From the NCBI GenBank assembly GCA_003226295.1, contig CP029803.1, positions 1,296,211-1,360,210 on the forward strand: DNA of 64,000 nt, read 5' to 3'. The notes under the pieces were generated by a model, which saw only the letters and a list, made by a program, of their open reading frames with translations, ran no database searches and was not told where the DNA came from. This DNA comes from Candidatus Moanabacter tarae. GTDB taxonomy: Bacteria; Verrucomicrobiota; Verrucomicrobiia; Opitutales; UBA2987. A program made the position numbers and the translations under genes. This document shows, in pieces, positions 1 to 9,613 of this stretch; position 1 is the stretch's first letter, and every line of letters begins with the position of its first letter.

Positions 1-30
1 TCCATCGGTGGAACCCGAACAACCTCTCGC

Positions 31-1992
31 TTATTCCTCGGAATAAGTCTCCTTTAACGAATCAATCACATCCGGCTCAGCAAGTGTTGTTACGTTACCC
101 AAAGCACGACCCTCAGCAATATCACGGAGGAGTCTTCGCATGATCTTTCCAGAACGGGTTTTCGGTACATCAGCGGAAAAAATAATTTTCTCGGGAAGGG
201 CAAATTTTCCAATCTTCTTGGCCACTAAATCGTTCAGCTCGCCCTTTAACACATCGTCAGCATTGAAGCCTTCTCGGACAATAACAAAGGAAACAAGTCC
301 CTGCCCTTTTATGTCGTGCTTCACTCCAACCACCGCAGACTCTGCAATCGCAGGATGTTCCACATATATACTCTCTAATTCAGCTGTCCCGATCCGATGA
401 CCTGACACATTAACCACATCATCAACCCGGCCGACAATCCAATAATATCCGTCCTCATCCTTTCGGGCACCATCTCCCGGAAAATAGTAATTCCCCTCCC
501 ACTTTGGCCAATAAGTTTCCTTATACTTTTCCGAATCTCCGTAGATCCCACGGAGTATTCCGGGCCAAGGGTTTCTGATTGAGAGAAGGCCTGCAGTTGC
601 TTCTTCTCCTGATTCCGTGAGAATTGCTGGTTCAATCCCAAAAAAAGGTAGAGTGGCGCTTCCCGGTTTTGTAGGGGTAACACCTGGAAGAGGAGAAAGA
701 AGAATTCCTCCAGTTTCGGTCTGCCACCAAGTGTCAACGATAGGACATTTTTCTCCCCCGATTTTTTCATGGTACCACATCCAGGCCTCTGGATTGATCG
801 GTTCACCAACTGTACCGAGGAGTCGAAGAGAAGAAAGGTCTTTTTTCGCAGGCCACTGATCACCCCACTTCATAAATGCTCTAATCGCAGTCGGTGCCGT
901 ATAAAAAATGGTTGCCGAGTACTTCTCAATGATTTCCCAGAATCTACCTTCGTCTGGCCAATTTGGGGCTCCCTCGTAAATAAGCACAGTAGCCCCGTTC
1001 TGCAACGGTCCATAGACAATGTAACTATGTCCGGTAATCCAACCTACGTCTGCGGTACAGAAGTACACATCTTCTGGTTTAAGATCGAATATATACTTGG
1101 CAGTATGATAGGTGTAGACCATATAACCTGCCGTCGTGTGAATTATCCCTTTAGGCTTTCCCGTCGTCCCACTAGTATAGAGTAAGAAAAGCATATCTTC
1201 ACTATCGCAGTGTTCCGGCTCACATTTTCTCGGCTGATCCATCGCTAAATCATGATACCAGTAGTCCCTCCCATTCTGCATTTGGCAGGCGAATGGCTCC
1301 TTTTCAGGATGCCTTTGTACCACGACAACGCTCTCAACACACGGACATTCCGACACGCCCTCATCCACAATATTCTTGAGCGGAAGCACCTTACCGCGAC
1401 GCCACCCTCCGTCAGCAGTGATCACACATTTTGACTCGCTATCAAGGACTCTGTCTTTAATCGACTCCGCTGAAAATCCTGCGAATATTACCGAATGAAC
1501 TGCACCGATTCGAGCGCAGGCAAGCAGGGCAATCACAAGTTCGGGAATCATGGGCAAGTATATGGCTACTCGATCACCCTTGCCCACTCCAATTGCCTTG
1601 AGACTATTGGCGAAGACACAAACCTCTCTAAAAAGATCAGAGTAGGTCAAAACACGCTCTTCGCCCGGTTCCCCTTCCCAGATAATTGCTGCTTTATTTC
1701 GAGTCGCACTTTTCAAGTGAGAATCGACACAGTTGTAACAGATATTAGTGCGCCCTCCTGTAAACCATTTAAAGAACGGCTTGTCCGAAGAATCTAGGAC
1801 GGTTTCCCATTTCTTAAACCATTGAAGCTCTTCTGCTACTTTTGACCAATATGCCTCAGGATCATCGAGGCTTTGGCGATAAAGCGCTTGATACTCTTCC
1901 ATACTCCCAATATGGGCGGATTTGGAAAAACTCTTCGCAGGCGGAAATTTTCGATCCTCCTTTAAGATGGTATCCAGTTGCTGCGTTTTCAT
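31..1992 (-). CDS. acs: Acetyl-CoA synthetase
   Basis: This enzyme activates acetate with ATP and CoA to acetyl-CoA through an acetyl-AMP intermediate in the cytoplasm. The 653-residue length is normal for Acs. The adenylate-forming P-loop [11 protein letters not shown] lies at residues 272-282. The C-terminal motif [10 protein letters not shown] carries Lys616, the equivalent of the acetylation-regulated catalytic lysine of characterised Acs enzymes. The N-terminal region with YWSKVAEE and the WFTGG segment is also typical. An AGGA ribosome-binding site sits about 7 bases before the ATG. The gene is divergent from queA across a 226-base intergenic region and appears to stand alone. The family assignment is secure; propionate use cannot be excluded. 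Confidence 0.97.
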   Translation of the reverse strand: MKTQQLDTILKEDRKFPPAKSFSKSAHIGSMEEYQALYRQSLDDPEAYWSKVAEELQWFKKWETVLDSSDKPFFKWFTGGRTNICYNCVDSHLKSATRNKAAIIWEGEPGEERVLTYSDLFREVCVFANSLKAIGVGKGDRVAIYLPMIPELVIALLACARIGAVHSVIFAGFSAESIKDRVLDSESKCVITADGGWRRGKVLPLKNIVDEGVSECPCVESVVVVQRHPEKEPFACQMQNGRDYWYHDLAMDQPRKCEPEHCDSEDMLFLLYTSGTTGKPKGIIHTTAGYMVYTYHTAKYIFDLKPEDVYFCTADVGWITGHSYIVYGPLQNGATVLIYEGAPNWPDEGRFWEIIEKYSATIFYTAPTAIRAFMKWGDQWPAKKDLSSLRLLGTVGEPINPEAWMWYHEKIGGEKCPIVDTWWQTETGGILLSPLPGVTPTKPGSATLPFFGIEPAILTESGEEATAGLLSIRNPWPGILRGIYGDSEKYKETYWPKWEGNYYFPGDGARKDEDGYYWIVGRVDDVVNVSGHRIGTAELESIYVEHPAIAESAVVGVKHDIKGQGLVSFVIVREGFNADDVLKGELNDLVAKKIGKFALPEKIIFSADVPKTRSGKIMRRLLRDIAEGRALGNVTTLAEPDVIDSLKETYSEE

Positions 1993-2218
1993 ATTTTGAT
2001 CCTGAAAGAAAGATAATCACCCCCAAAGGGAGTGCAAATTAAATCTCTACATCGGAAATTCCCCGAGTATGAGAAATTGATCTACTGTTAAATTGTTAAT
2101 CAACAGATAATTTAAAACCTTCGCAAATCTTCCTATTTCTCGTAAAATGTTCCACTTAGCATCTCAATCTCTCTAAAAACTAGTCCCCTAGCAGAAGGGG
2201 CCAAATAATTACAGGAAG

Positions 2219-3313
2219 GTGAACACCCGACTCTTTGACTACGAGATTCCAGAAAGCTCTATCGCTCAGTTTCCTACACTAAACAGGGGAGATGCGAAGC
2301 TATTGGTCGTCGATCGAAAAACGCAAGAGATCACCACCAACCGGTTTCACGATTTTCCTTATCTGGTACCGAAAGGAAGTGCTTTATTCCGAAATAACGC
2401 TCGTGTATTACAAGGCCGAATTCGCGGCAATCGTCCGTCAGGCGGAAAAGTCGAATGCCTTCTATTACGTCCTGGTAGAGACAGGGATAACTGGTGGTGC
2501 CTTCTTCGACCTGGGCGCAAATTGGGTCCAGGTCGAACATTTGAAAAAAGGGGAAGCTTCCATGCTCAGGTTCTGGAAAAGAAACCCTCTGGAGAATTCT
2601 TAGTCAAATTCAACCTAAAAGATGGAGGAGACGTACCTTCGATGGCAGAGAAGGAAGGCGAAGTGCCGCTACCTCACTACATAAGGAGAGATCAACAGTA
2701 TAAGAAAGCAGTTGAGGATCGGGAACGTTATCAAACTGTCTATAGCGATCCTGAGAAAACCGTAGCTGCAGCTGCTCCAACTGCTGGTCTCCATTTTACA
2801 GAATTCATCCTGGAGGAACTCTATAGAAAAAAAATTCAGAGTTTCGACCTTACTCTCCATATCGGACTTGGGACTTTCCACCCAATTAACACCGATACAA
2901 TCGAAGACTATAGTATTCATCGGGAAGCTTATGAAATTCCTCCGGACACTTTGCAGGCTCTCAAAAAACAGAGAATAGGTCCGAGAATCGCAATTGGAAC
3001 AACAACTGTTCGAGCACTAGAGGATCTCTCGTTTAAAACTCAACACAAGTCCATCGGTCCAACTTCGAAATTGGGAAGCGATTCAATTTCGGCCGAGGCA
3101 AGTCTCCTGATTTACCCTCCCTTTGAGTTCCAACTCTGCCAAGCGCTTTTGACCAATTTCCACCTGCCTCGATCGACTCTAATGTGCCTTGTTGCAGCAT
3201 TTCTTACTCCCGGATCAACTGACGGAATTAGTTGGTTGAAAGAAATCTACCACGAGGCTTTAGCGATGAACTACAGATTCTATAGCTACGGTGACGCTAT
3301 GCTTATCCTATGA
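2219..3313 (+). CDS. queA: S-adenosylmethionine:tRNA ribosyltransferase-isomerase (QueA)
   Basis: QueA transfers and isomerises the ribosyl group of SAM onto 7-aminomethyl-7-deazaguanine in tRNA, giving epoxyqueuosine. The 364 residues begin TRLFDYEIPESSIAQFP, the classic QueA N-terminus, and contain the conserved AAAPTAGLHFTE block (about residues 183-194), HIGLGTF and TNFHLPRSTL near the C-terminus. The apparent start is GTG at 2219, with an AGGAAGG purine run immediately upstream that overlaps it closely. This weak spacing leaves the exact start slightly uncertain, although homology supports a start within a few codons. It is transcribed away from acs, and no other queuosine gene is in the window. 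Confidence 0.95.
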   Translation: MNTRLFDYEIPESSIAQFPTLNRGDAKLLVVDRKTQEITTNRFHDFPYLVPKGSALFRNNARVLQGRIRGNRPSGGKVECLLLRPGRDRDNWWCLLRPGRKLGPGRTFEKRGSFHAQVLEKKPSGEFLVKFNLKDGGDVPSMAEKEGEVPLPHYIRRDQQYKKAVEDRERYQTVYSDPEKTVAAAAPTAGLHFTEFILEELYRKKIQSFDLTLHIGLGTFHPINTDTIEDYSIHREAYEIPPDTLQALKKQRIGPRIAIGTTTVRALEDLSFKTQHKSIGPTSKLGSDSISAEASLLIYPPFEFQLCQALLTNFHLPRSTLMCLVAAFLTPGSTDGISWLKEIYHEALAMNYRFYSYGDAMLIL

Positions 3314-3453
3314 GTAACATTAACATATCGTCGTCCTTATAGAGTAACGAATTCCCGATGGTCTGAATCCACAATTATACCCTAAAAGTCTCTGTTTAAT
3401 TCAAGTACTTTTTCAGTTTGCAGAAATTCGCTTACTCATCATTGTTATACATA

Positions 3454-4044
3454 ATGAGAAGCAAATGCATAACATCCCTTATTCGAATTTTTAGTATCGC
3501 AATCAGCCTTTGCGCATTAAGTCAGTCACTTCGCGGTGTTGAGGAGATCTATAAAGCCGATCCTTCCCATTCAGGAATTGGGTTCAAAGTACGGCATTTT
3601 TTTAGCTCTGTTCCGGGCATGTTTACTGATTTTGAAGCCACCATCATAAGGGACACTGAGAATTCGGAAAACAATAGCATTGATGCTGTTATCATCGTTG
3701 AAAGTATCAACACCAACCATGCGAAGAGAGATAAACACCTACGGAATGAGGACTTTTTTGACGAACCGATACATCCTACCATTACCTTCAAAAGCACTCG
3801 GTGGGAGGAGGTTAAGGAGAATCAATTTACGGTCACAGGAAACCTTAAGTTGTTGAATGTAACTAAAGAGATAATCCTCGATGTTCGGCTCACTGGAGCC
3901 GGTCCAAATCATCGCGGCGTTTTTCTAACCGGATGGGAAATGGAAACAACACTAGATCGTCGCGATTTTGGTATAACCTACGGGCAAGATATTATTGGAA
4001 ACGACGTTTCTGTAGAAATCTCTATCGAGGCGCAGAAACAATAA
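3454..4044 (+). CDS. YceI-family secreted lipocalin-like protein
   Basis: YceI proteins are periplasmic lipocalin-fold proteins that bind polyisoprenoids or other amphiphiles in the characterised members. After a hydrophobic signal peptide (about residues 1-27 from the ATG at 3454) the mature part starts YKADPSHSGIGFKVRHFF, the standard YceI opening. It continues with the LRNEDFFD and HPTITFKST motifs and the C-terminal RRDFGITYG block. An upstream in-frame TTG at 3418 would add 12 residues, but the ATG places a basic MRSK stretch directly before the hydrophobic core, so I prefer it. The next gene is on the opposite strand. Ligand and role are unknown. Confidence 0.88.
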   Translation: MRSKCITSLIRIFSIAISLCALSQSLRGVEEIYKADPSHSGIGFKVRHFFSSVPGMFTDFEATIIRDTENSENNSIDAVIIVESINTNHAKRDKHLRNEDFFDEPIHPTITFKSTRWEEVKENQFTVTGNLKLLNVTKEIILDVRLTGAGPNHRGVFLTGWEMETTLDRRDFGITYGQDIIGNDVSVEISIEAQKQ

Positions 4045-4205
4045 TCTTCTTGGGTAAACTGATTTCAAATAACCAATCTAATCCTCAGCATAGTTACCCA
4101 AACCTATTTATCTCGATTCAAAGGAAGGTGGAGACCTCGCTCGAGAGTTCTGAAATTTTTGATTCGACCCGGCAGGGCTTGATCCTGTTTTGTTGTTGGA
4201 CAATC

Positions 4206-4616
4206 CTAGCCACGACTAATGGGCCGGACGTAACGGAAATCGAAATAGTACAGCAATGAATCGAATTCTCTCCTTGTCAGACGACCCGCATACTTGCCTA
4301 TGTCCAGCTGATCAGAGATTGCCTTGGGAAGATTCCGAGGCAGATTCTTCTTATATCGCTCCAGAGAATGAAGCTGTTTTTCCAACAGTTTGACAGAGTA
4401 AACAGTATCAGGAAGACCTATTTCCCCAAGGAAAATACTCCGCCCGGTAGTGTATTTTTCAGTATCAAAGAAAACCGTATGAGTTCCTTCAAGTTTTGAA
4501 GGGGATCCTACGGGAGCAGCTCCGGATGAAAAATCATTCGAACTCGAAGCCTCAGCACGAGAATTCGTGTTTAGCGTGATAATTAAAGTTAATGCACAGA
4601 ATATAATCTTATCCAT
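4206..4616 (-). CDS. Small secreted protein of unknown function
   Basis: I do not recognise this 136-residue protein. It starts with a probable signal peptide (MDK followed by a hydrophobic stretch to about residue 21, then a Ser/Ala/Glu-rich segment). The remainder is rich in charged residues with FDTEKYTTGRSIFLGE near the middle and a C-terminal tail RREFDSLLYYFDFRYVRP. No catalytic motif or transmembrane segment beyond the leader is visible. It is convergent with the YceI gene. Coding is supported by the signal peptide and the uninterrupted frame, but a spurious reading frame is possible. Confidence 0.5.
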   Translation of the reverse strand: MDKIIFCALTLIITLNTNSRAEASSSNDFSSGAAPVGSPSKLEGTHTVFFDTEKYTTGRSIFLGEIGLPDTVYSVKLLEKQLHSLERYKKNLPRNLPKAISDQLDIGKYAGRLTRREFDSLLYYFDFRYVRPISRG

Positions 4617-5044
4617 AGGATTCTAATTGAGGACTAATGGCTTTCGGACGAAATCTCCTTTAAGTTACCACAAGCAATGAATGTTGTCACTCTTCGAATT
4701 AAACTTGGGGTTTATTTGTCTACAGGGACGGGAAGACTATCCCCAAATCACATCTCTATAGCTTCTCGTGCGATAATAAATTTAGGTGATTAAACCGATC
4801 TGGATAAGAGACCATCCGGCTGCGAGGTAGTAATTCGATCCAAAATTTTCAGGATAAATTCCCTTTCCCGTGGTTAACAATTGGGGTATGAATACAATTC
4901 CATCAGTCACCAAGCGAAAAATCCAGTTGTGAATGAAGTTAGAGAACCACTTAGATCAAAGGCCCCTAAAATCTCCATACCTGAGAACGTGGGATGTTTT
5001 TATGTTAAGCTTATGCCTGCGATAATTTAAATATGGGCGAGTGA
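4617..5044. other. Intergenic region, no gene seen
   Basis: These 428 bases separate the small secreted protein gene (leftward) from the glycosyltransferase gene (rightward), so promoters for both probably lie here. I see only frames shorter than about 30 codons, and no tRNA, strong hairpin or convincing promoter hexamer pair. Confidence 0.5.
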
Positions 5045-5785
5045 ATGATTCAGGTTTTTCATCCCAGTGAGGAAAACGAATTGGTAGACTCCAAACTCAA
5101 CTATGCCGACAACACGGGGGCAAAAAGGCTGTCTCTAGTTTCAATTGTGATACCGGTATTCAATGAAGCTATTCTTCTGCCTCATACACTGGACAGTATC
5201 GATGCCAGCCCTGGCGAGAAAGAGGTAATAGTTGTGGACGGTGGAAGCCTCGACGGCACAAGGGAATACGCTGAACAGCGGGGAGCGATGTTGATTTCAT
5301 CGCCTGTTTTAAATCGGGCTCAACAGATGAACCTAGGGGCTAAGGCAGCAAAAGGGGACGTCCTCCTTTTTCTGCACGCTGATACACTTTTGCCTCAAAC
5401 AGCTCTTCAAGAAATCCAAAAAGTTCTTCTCGAACACAGGATTGTAGGGGGCGCTTTCTCTCGCCATTACGATCATCCATCCCTCTTTCTCCGGACCACC
5501 TGCTTCTTGGCCAAAATACGAAGCCGCTTGTTAGGCTGGTATCTTGGAGATCAAGGGATATTTGTCCGAACTTGCGTATTCAAAGAGATTCGGGGTTTTC
5601 GGCACATTGAGAACTTCGAAGATTTGGAATTTTCCCGATCTCTTAGAAGTTTTGGACATACCGTCACACTAAATTCCTGTACTCTTTCATCAGGTCGCCG
5701 TTTTGGACAATATCCAATCCTCCGAACACTCAAAGACGTAATTCTTACCTTGAAGTATCTAAGACAGAACAAATCAACGAGATAG
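5045..5785 (+). CDS. Family 2 glycosyltransferase, TIGR04283-like
   Basis: A GT-A fold glycosyltransferase of about 246 residues. It has VSIVIPVFNEA at the start of the nucleotide-binding domain (about residues 32-42), VIVVDGGSLDGT, the NRAQQMNLGAKAA segment and the metal-binding LFLHADT motif. The later GDQGIFVR and NFEDLEFSRSLRSFG blocks match the group annotated as TIGR04283, often found near radical-SAM or selenium-related genes; no such partner is present here. The first 30 residues precede the fold and carry no signal. The gene stands alone before the TVP38-like gene. Donor and acceptor are unknown. Confidence 0.87.
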   Translation: MIQVFHPSEENELVDSKLNYADNTGAKRLSLVSIVIPVFNEAILLPHTLDSIDASPGEKEVIVVDGGSLDGTREYAEQRGAMLISSPVLNRAQQMNLGAKAAKGDVLLFLHADTLLPQTALQEIQKVLLEHRIVGGAFSRHYDHPSLFLRTTCFLAKIRSRLLGWYLGDQGIFVRTCVFKEIRGFRHIENFEDLEFSRSLRSFGHTVTLNSCTLSSGRRFGQYPILRTLKDVILTLKYLRQNKSTR

Positions 5786-5914
5786 AGCCTTGAGGTTACA
5801 ACCAGAGCTTCCCATCCCCTAACCGTAATGGGTTTAGAGTTATCCCAGACAGGGTAAAAATAGAGACATCTGGATAACCAACAAAGTGGAATTAACGGAG
5901 TAAATTAAAAAAAA

Positions 5915-6634
5915 GTGGGGCCAAGTAAGAATTTACCAATTAAGGGCGCACTCGTTTTAGCAAGTCCCATCGTAATCATAATTCTGGGCCGCCTATTTCT
6001 AATGGGAAACTCTCTTGAGTCATTTAACCTATGGGTAGAAGACCTTGGGGAATGGGGATACATCGCCTTCTTCGGGATATATGTTTTATCAACTATTTTT
6101 CTTCTGCCTGGATCCGTTCTAACCCTTGGAGCCGGTTTTTCCTTTGGTATTGTAGTCGGCTCATTAGTTGCTTCCATAAGTGCCACTGTGGGTGCATCTT
6201 TGGCATTCCTAATTGCTCGATATCTTGCGCGTGATACTATTTTAAAAAAATTAAATCGAAACGTGAAATTTGCCGCCATCGACTCAGCCATCGGAAGGGA
6301 AGGAGGAAAAATTGTCCTCCTTCTAAGACTGAATCCCATTTCACCATTCAATGCTCTAAACTATTTCCTCGGTTTAACCGCCATTAGATTCTGGTCCTAC
6401 TTGCTAGCAAGCTGGATTGGAATGATTCCGGGTACCATACTCTATGTTTATCTCGGTGTAGCGGGGAAAGCGGGACTGGAAGCTGCTTCCGGAGGACAGG
6501 GAAGAAGCACACTGGAATATATCTTTCTAGGAATTGGTCTTATCGCGACTCTAATCCTTACAATATACATTGCTCAGATCGCAAGGAAAGCCCTACAGGA
6601 GTCAGAACTCCATGGAAGCTCCATTGAACTATAG
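5915..6634 (+). CDS. TVP38/TMEM64 (VTT domain) inner-membrane protein
   Basis: A 239-residue polytopic membrane protein of the DedA-like VTT superfamily, whose members are implicated in lipid scrambling or membrane homeostasis. Visible hallmarks are a first hydrophobic helix near residues 8-28, the re-entrant FLLPGSVLTLGAGFSFG segment (about residues 64-80), FLIARYLARD, and LLLRLNPISPFNALNYFLGLT followed by another hydrophobic helix and WIGMIPGTILYVYLG. The start is GTG at 5915; a GGAG lies about 14 bases upstream, so initiation is not well supported by a ribosome-binding site. It lies 60 bases ahead of the DUF547 gene on the same strand and may be cotranscribed with it. Confidence 0.9.
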   Translation: MGPSKNLPIKGALVLASPIVIIILGRLFLMGNSLESFNLWVEDLGEWGYIAFFGIYVLSTIFLLPGSVLTLGAGFSFGIVVGSLVASISATVGASLAFLIARYLARDTILKKLNRNVKFAAIDSAIGREGGKIVLLLRLNPISPFNALNYFLGLTAIRFWSYLLASWIGMIPGTILYVYLGVAGKAGLEAASGGQGRSTLEYIFLGIGLIATLILTIYIAQIARKALQESELHGSSIEL

Positions 6635-6694
6635 TAAACAAATGCCTGTTCACCTGAACTTCAGGTTCAGATCTAAAATTCAGGCAACGAAAAC

Positions 6695-7483
6695 GTGAAA
6701 TCAAAGAAGCTATTAGGATATCTTGTGTACACCCTAGTTTTTCTAACTCCATACTCATTTGGGGCTTCTGAACTCAGGATTTTGCCAAAAATCGACCATT
6801 CTGCCTGGAGCGAGCTCCTGTCTGACTATGTCAATACCCTGGGCCTTGTTGACTACGGAAGATGGAAATCGAATCACTTGGATCTAGCAAAGCTGGACCG
6901 ATATCTGGATCAATTCAAAGCTGAAGCTGATCCCTATGCAAAAGGCTTGGGCTTAGCCGTTTCTCTCGTAAACGCTTACAACGCTTTTACCGTTCAATGG
7001 ATTCTGGATAACTATCCAACTGAAAGTATTCGCGAGCTAAAGAACTCATGGACGGGAAAACGATACTCAATTGGAGGAAAGCTGCTTTCCTTAGATAACA
7101 TTGAAAATAATCATTTGCGACCGCTCATAGGGTGGCAAGTCCATGCCTTGATTGTCTGTGCCGCGCGAAGCTGTCCTCCTCTCAGAAATTCTGCCTATAG
7201 CGAAGTGAGGTTCGAAGCGGAAATCGAGGAGGCGTATCGAAATTGGCTTAGTAGGAGCGATCTAACTAAGTTCAATATTCCAGCGGGAAAAGTTGAACTC
7301 CCAATGATCTTTAAATGGTTCGCTGAAGATTACGAGCATGGGTCCAGCGTAGATGAAATCCTTCGTAATTATTCACCTGAAAGTTACAGAGAATTCGTTG
7401 AGTCGGGCAGCTACAAGATTGTCTACAAAAAATATCATTGGGGCCTTAACGATCAATCAGAATTAGGAAAATTCTATAAATAG
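6695..7483 (+). CDS. DUF547-domain secreted protein
   Basis: A 262-residue exported protein with a signal peptide (MKSKKLLGY then a hydrophobic core, cleavage after about residue 23) and a DUF547 domain. Family hallmarks are VDYGRWK, NAYNAFTVQWIL (about residues 91-102) and the Cys-containing CAARSCPPLRN block (about residues 151-161). DUF547 has no firmly established reaction. It often sits beside TVP38-like membrane proteins, as here, where it follows that gene by 60 bases; the pair may act together at the envelope. The start is GTG at 6695. The product name is secure; the function is unknown. Confidence 0.87.
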   Translation: MKSKKLLGYLVYTLVFLTPYSFGASELRILPKIDHSAWSELLSDYVNTLGLVDYGRWKSNHLDLAKLDRYLDQFKAEADPYAKGLGLAVSLVNAYNAFTVQWILDNYPTESIRELKNSWTGKRYSIGGKLLSLDNIENNHLRPLIGWQVHALIVCAARSCPPLRNSAYSEVRFEAEIEEAYRNWLSRSDLTKFNIPAGKVELPMIFKWFAEDYEHGSSVDEILRNYSPESYREFVESGSYKIVYKKYHWGLNDQSELGKFYK

Positions 7484-7860
7484 AATCTCGTCGATTGCAG
7501 CATAGTTGCTCGACAACAGCAGGGCCAATTCAAGTCCAGGGATACGGCTTTTGCCTCCACCCTGGTTATAAAGTTTAGATTCTGTGCTATCTTAATCCAA
7601 TGAGACTGGATTCAATCAACATCAACGATGATTCTCGATTTAGCCCCAAATAGCCAGACTACCTTCACAGATACCGGAAGATTAAAACTGCCAGGGAACC
7701 TTATCAGTGTGAAAACTGGAAGTGGCAAATAGAGTTTCCTTATTAATACTGGTGCCGCAAAACAAGCGGCTCATACATTTATGACGCACAATCCCCTGTT
7801 CTAAAAGAGGGCACTCGCCTTACTCGTTTCGATAATTACCTCAAGACCCCGTTCGTCGCC
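7484..7860 (+). other. Intergenic region, possible decayed coding remnant
   Basis: This 377-base stretch lies between two convergent genes. From an ATG at 7600 one plus-strand frame reads like coding sequence interrupted by two in-frame stops. After the second stop comes a protein-like run including TSGSYIYDAQSPVLKEGTRL, which continues into the 3' end of ruvC. I do not recognise it and give low confidence that it is a pseudogene. A CCAGGG/CCCTGG imperfect hairpin near 7536-7563 may act as a terminator for the DUF547 gene. Confidence 0.25.
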
Positions 7861-8448
7861 TTACAAATGAACTGGCCGATGGGTGAAAGCGTGGCAAATC
7901 GCCACCGCGGCTGCATCCGCTTCATCCGATTTTAGCACATCGTTAAGTCCCATCAAACTACGCACACTTCTGGCTACTTGTTCCTTACTCGCCCTTCCGA
8001 ATCCAGCTACTGCCTGTTTTACCCGAAGAGGAGCGTACTCAAAAACCGGTTTCTCCTTAAGGACAACAGCAGCCATTGCTGCCCCCCGAGCCGCACCAAG
8101 AACTAATGCTGTTCTTGTGTTTTGAACATAAATCGGCTGTTCCATAGCTACATGATCTACCTGCACCTCCCCCAACAATTCTCCAACGACCTTACATATA
8201 TTTCCTATACAAATTGGCATCGGGATGCTGGATTTCAGCCTGATTGTGTGGCTTCGCAAAAGCTCTATGCCTGAATCTCTAAAACTCAGAATGCTCAGTC
8301 CAGTTCCTCGAAGGCTCGGATCGATTCCCAACACAACTCCTAGGTAGGGTTTATGGCGAATCGATTCCATCTCGCCTATCCACTCCGGAGCTTGTCCTCC
8401 CCGTTCTAATCTGTCTGCCCATAGGGCTCTCACTGATCGGCGCGGCAT
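7861..8448 (-). CDS. ruvC: Holliday junction endonuclease RuvC
   Basis: RuvC resolves Holliday junctions by paired nicking during recombinational repair. The RNase-H-fold core begins VLGIDPSLRGTGLSIL with the first catalytic Asp. It continues with the MEQP glutamate, ARGAAMAA and a C-terminal DEADAAAVAICHA block carrying the remaining acidic residues. The 195-residue protein has about 38 extra N-terminal residues, starting MPRRSVRALWADRL, before the usual start. I keep the long start because the leader is protein-like and basic, and I recall similar leaders in Verrucomicrobiota RuvC. It lies downstream of recF on the same strand, 88 bases away. ruvA and ruvB are not in the window. Confidence 0.93.
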   Translation of the reverse strand: MPRRSVRALWADRLERGGQAPEWIGEMESIRHKPYLGVVLGIDPSLRGTGLSILSFRDSGIELLRSHTIRLKSSIPMPICIGNICKVVGELLGEVQVDHVAMEQPIYVQNTRTALVLGAARGAAMAAVVLKEKPVFEYAPLRVKQAVAGFGRASKEQVARSVRSLMGLNDVLKSDEADAAAVAICHAFTHRPVHL

Positions 8449-8536
8449 CTCCGGAGAATATCTATTAGCTTACGGAGATGCTGTCGAGGCCTGAATAATA
8501 ATTTAATTGAAAATCATGAGTTAAGAAGAGTATCGA

Positions 8537-9613
8537 TCAGGAAACAGACAGTCGACCGTTATCAATCGAAAAGATGTTCCAGTTACAGCCCAATTCAGAC
8601 GGAGGAGGACTAGTCCCGCTTGCAAAAACTTGAAGCTCGGGTGACAAGGCTTCCCAGAAGCGTGCTCGACAAAGAGGATCAAGTTCCCCGAGGACATCAT
8701 CGGCCAGTACCACAGGCTTAATACCGCTACATTCAAACCACCATTTGCACTGGGCAAGCCTAATAGCGATGGCGAGACCACGCTGCTCTCCTTCAGAAGC
8801 AAAAGCTTGGACTTCACGTCCTCCCAACTGAAAGATTAAGTCATCCCTATGGGGACCTACTGAAGTCGCCCTAATCTCTTGATCCCTTCTTTTTCTCTCC
8901 CGCATTAAGGTAGCGAAGTCCGATTCTGAATCTCCCCAAACCTCGGTCGAATACTCAAGCCGTGGCTCTATTCCCCCATCTGTTAGCTTAGAATAAAAAT
9001 CTATCACTTCATCATTGAGAGAACGAACAGCGGAACGCCTTTTTTGTATAACTTGGATCCCGCATGATGTTAAGATCTTCTCAAAAGATCTCAGTAGACC
9101 ATCGTCTTCTCCTTCTCGTAAAAGATGATTCCGCTCACGAAGTGCCCGATGATATTGGCGGAGACAGTTGAAATAAACGGGATCCGTAGATGAAAGAGTG
9201 AGATCTAGGAATCTGCGTCTACCCGCGGGCGCGCCTCTAATAAGTTGAATGTCATCTGACGAAATAACAACAGAGGGGAAGCGGCCCAGGTGCTCACTTA
9301 GCCTTAAGACAGGATCTCCATCAACCTTGATATCACTAGCACCGGGCTGCAGGGAACAGGCGATCTCGATCAAACCTTTCCCCTCATAATCCAGAACATA
9401 CCTTATCTGGGCTCGGTTTCGCCCAATAGCAACAAGCTCCCTCCGATCTGATGTTCGAAAAGACCGGAGAGCTGAAACAAAGTTTAACGCTTCAAGAAGA
9501 TTGGTTTTCCCTTGACCATTCCTGCCAAGGAAAAACTGATGAAGCCCCTCGAATTCGAGATCGATAAACTTAAAATTACGGAAATCTTCGACCTTTAGAG
9601 AGAGAAATTTCAC
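8537..9613 (-). CDS. recF: DNA replication and repair ATPase RecF
   Basis: RecF is an SMC-like ATPase that helps load RecA at single-strand gaps. The 358-residue protein starts MKFLSLKVEDFRNF and has the Walker A GRNGQGKT at residues 30-37. The signature region FASEGEQRG and the Walker B VVLADDVLGELD are near the C-terminus, and the length is normal. Its ATG overlaps the stop region of the upstream LysM lipoprotein gene by 4 bases, which suggests translational coupling. Unlike the classical arrangement, dnaA, dnaN and gyrB are not adjacent; ruvC follows instead. Confidence 0.95.
   Translation of the reverse strand: MKFLSLKVEDFRNFKFIDLEFEGLHQFFLGRNGQGKTNLLEALNFVSALRSFRTSDRRELVAIGRNRAQIRYVLDYEGKGLIEIACSLQPGASDIKVDGDPVLRLSEHLGRFPSVVISSDDIQLIRGAPAGRRRFLDLTLSSTDPVYFNCLRQYHRALRERNHLLREGEDDGLLRSFEKILTSCGIQVIQKRRSAVRSLNDEVIDFYSKLTDGGIEPRLEYSTEVWGDSESDFATLMRERKRRDQEIRATSVGPHRDDLIFQLGGREVQAFASEGEQRGLAIAIRLAQCKWWFECSGIKPVVLADDVLGELDPLCRARFWEALSPELQVFASGTSPPPSELGCNWNIFSIDNGRLSVS

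Noticed and set aside
375-863. Minus-strand frame of 162 codons inside acs
   Set aside because: It lies fully inside a strongly supported gene in another frame and has no domain or protein-like pattern.
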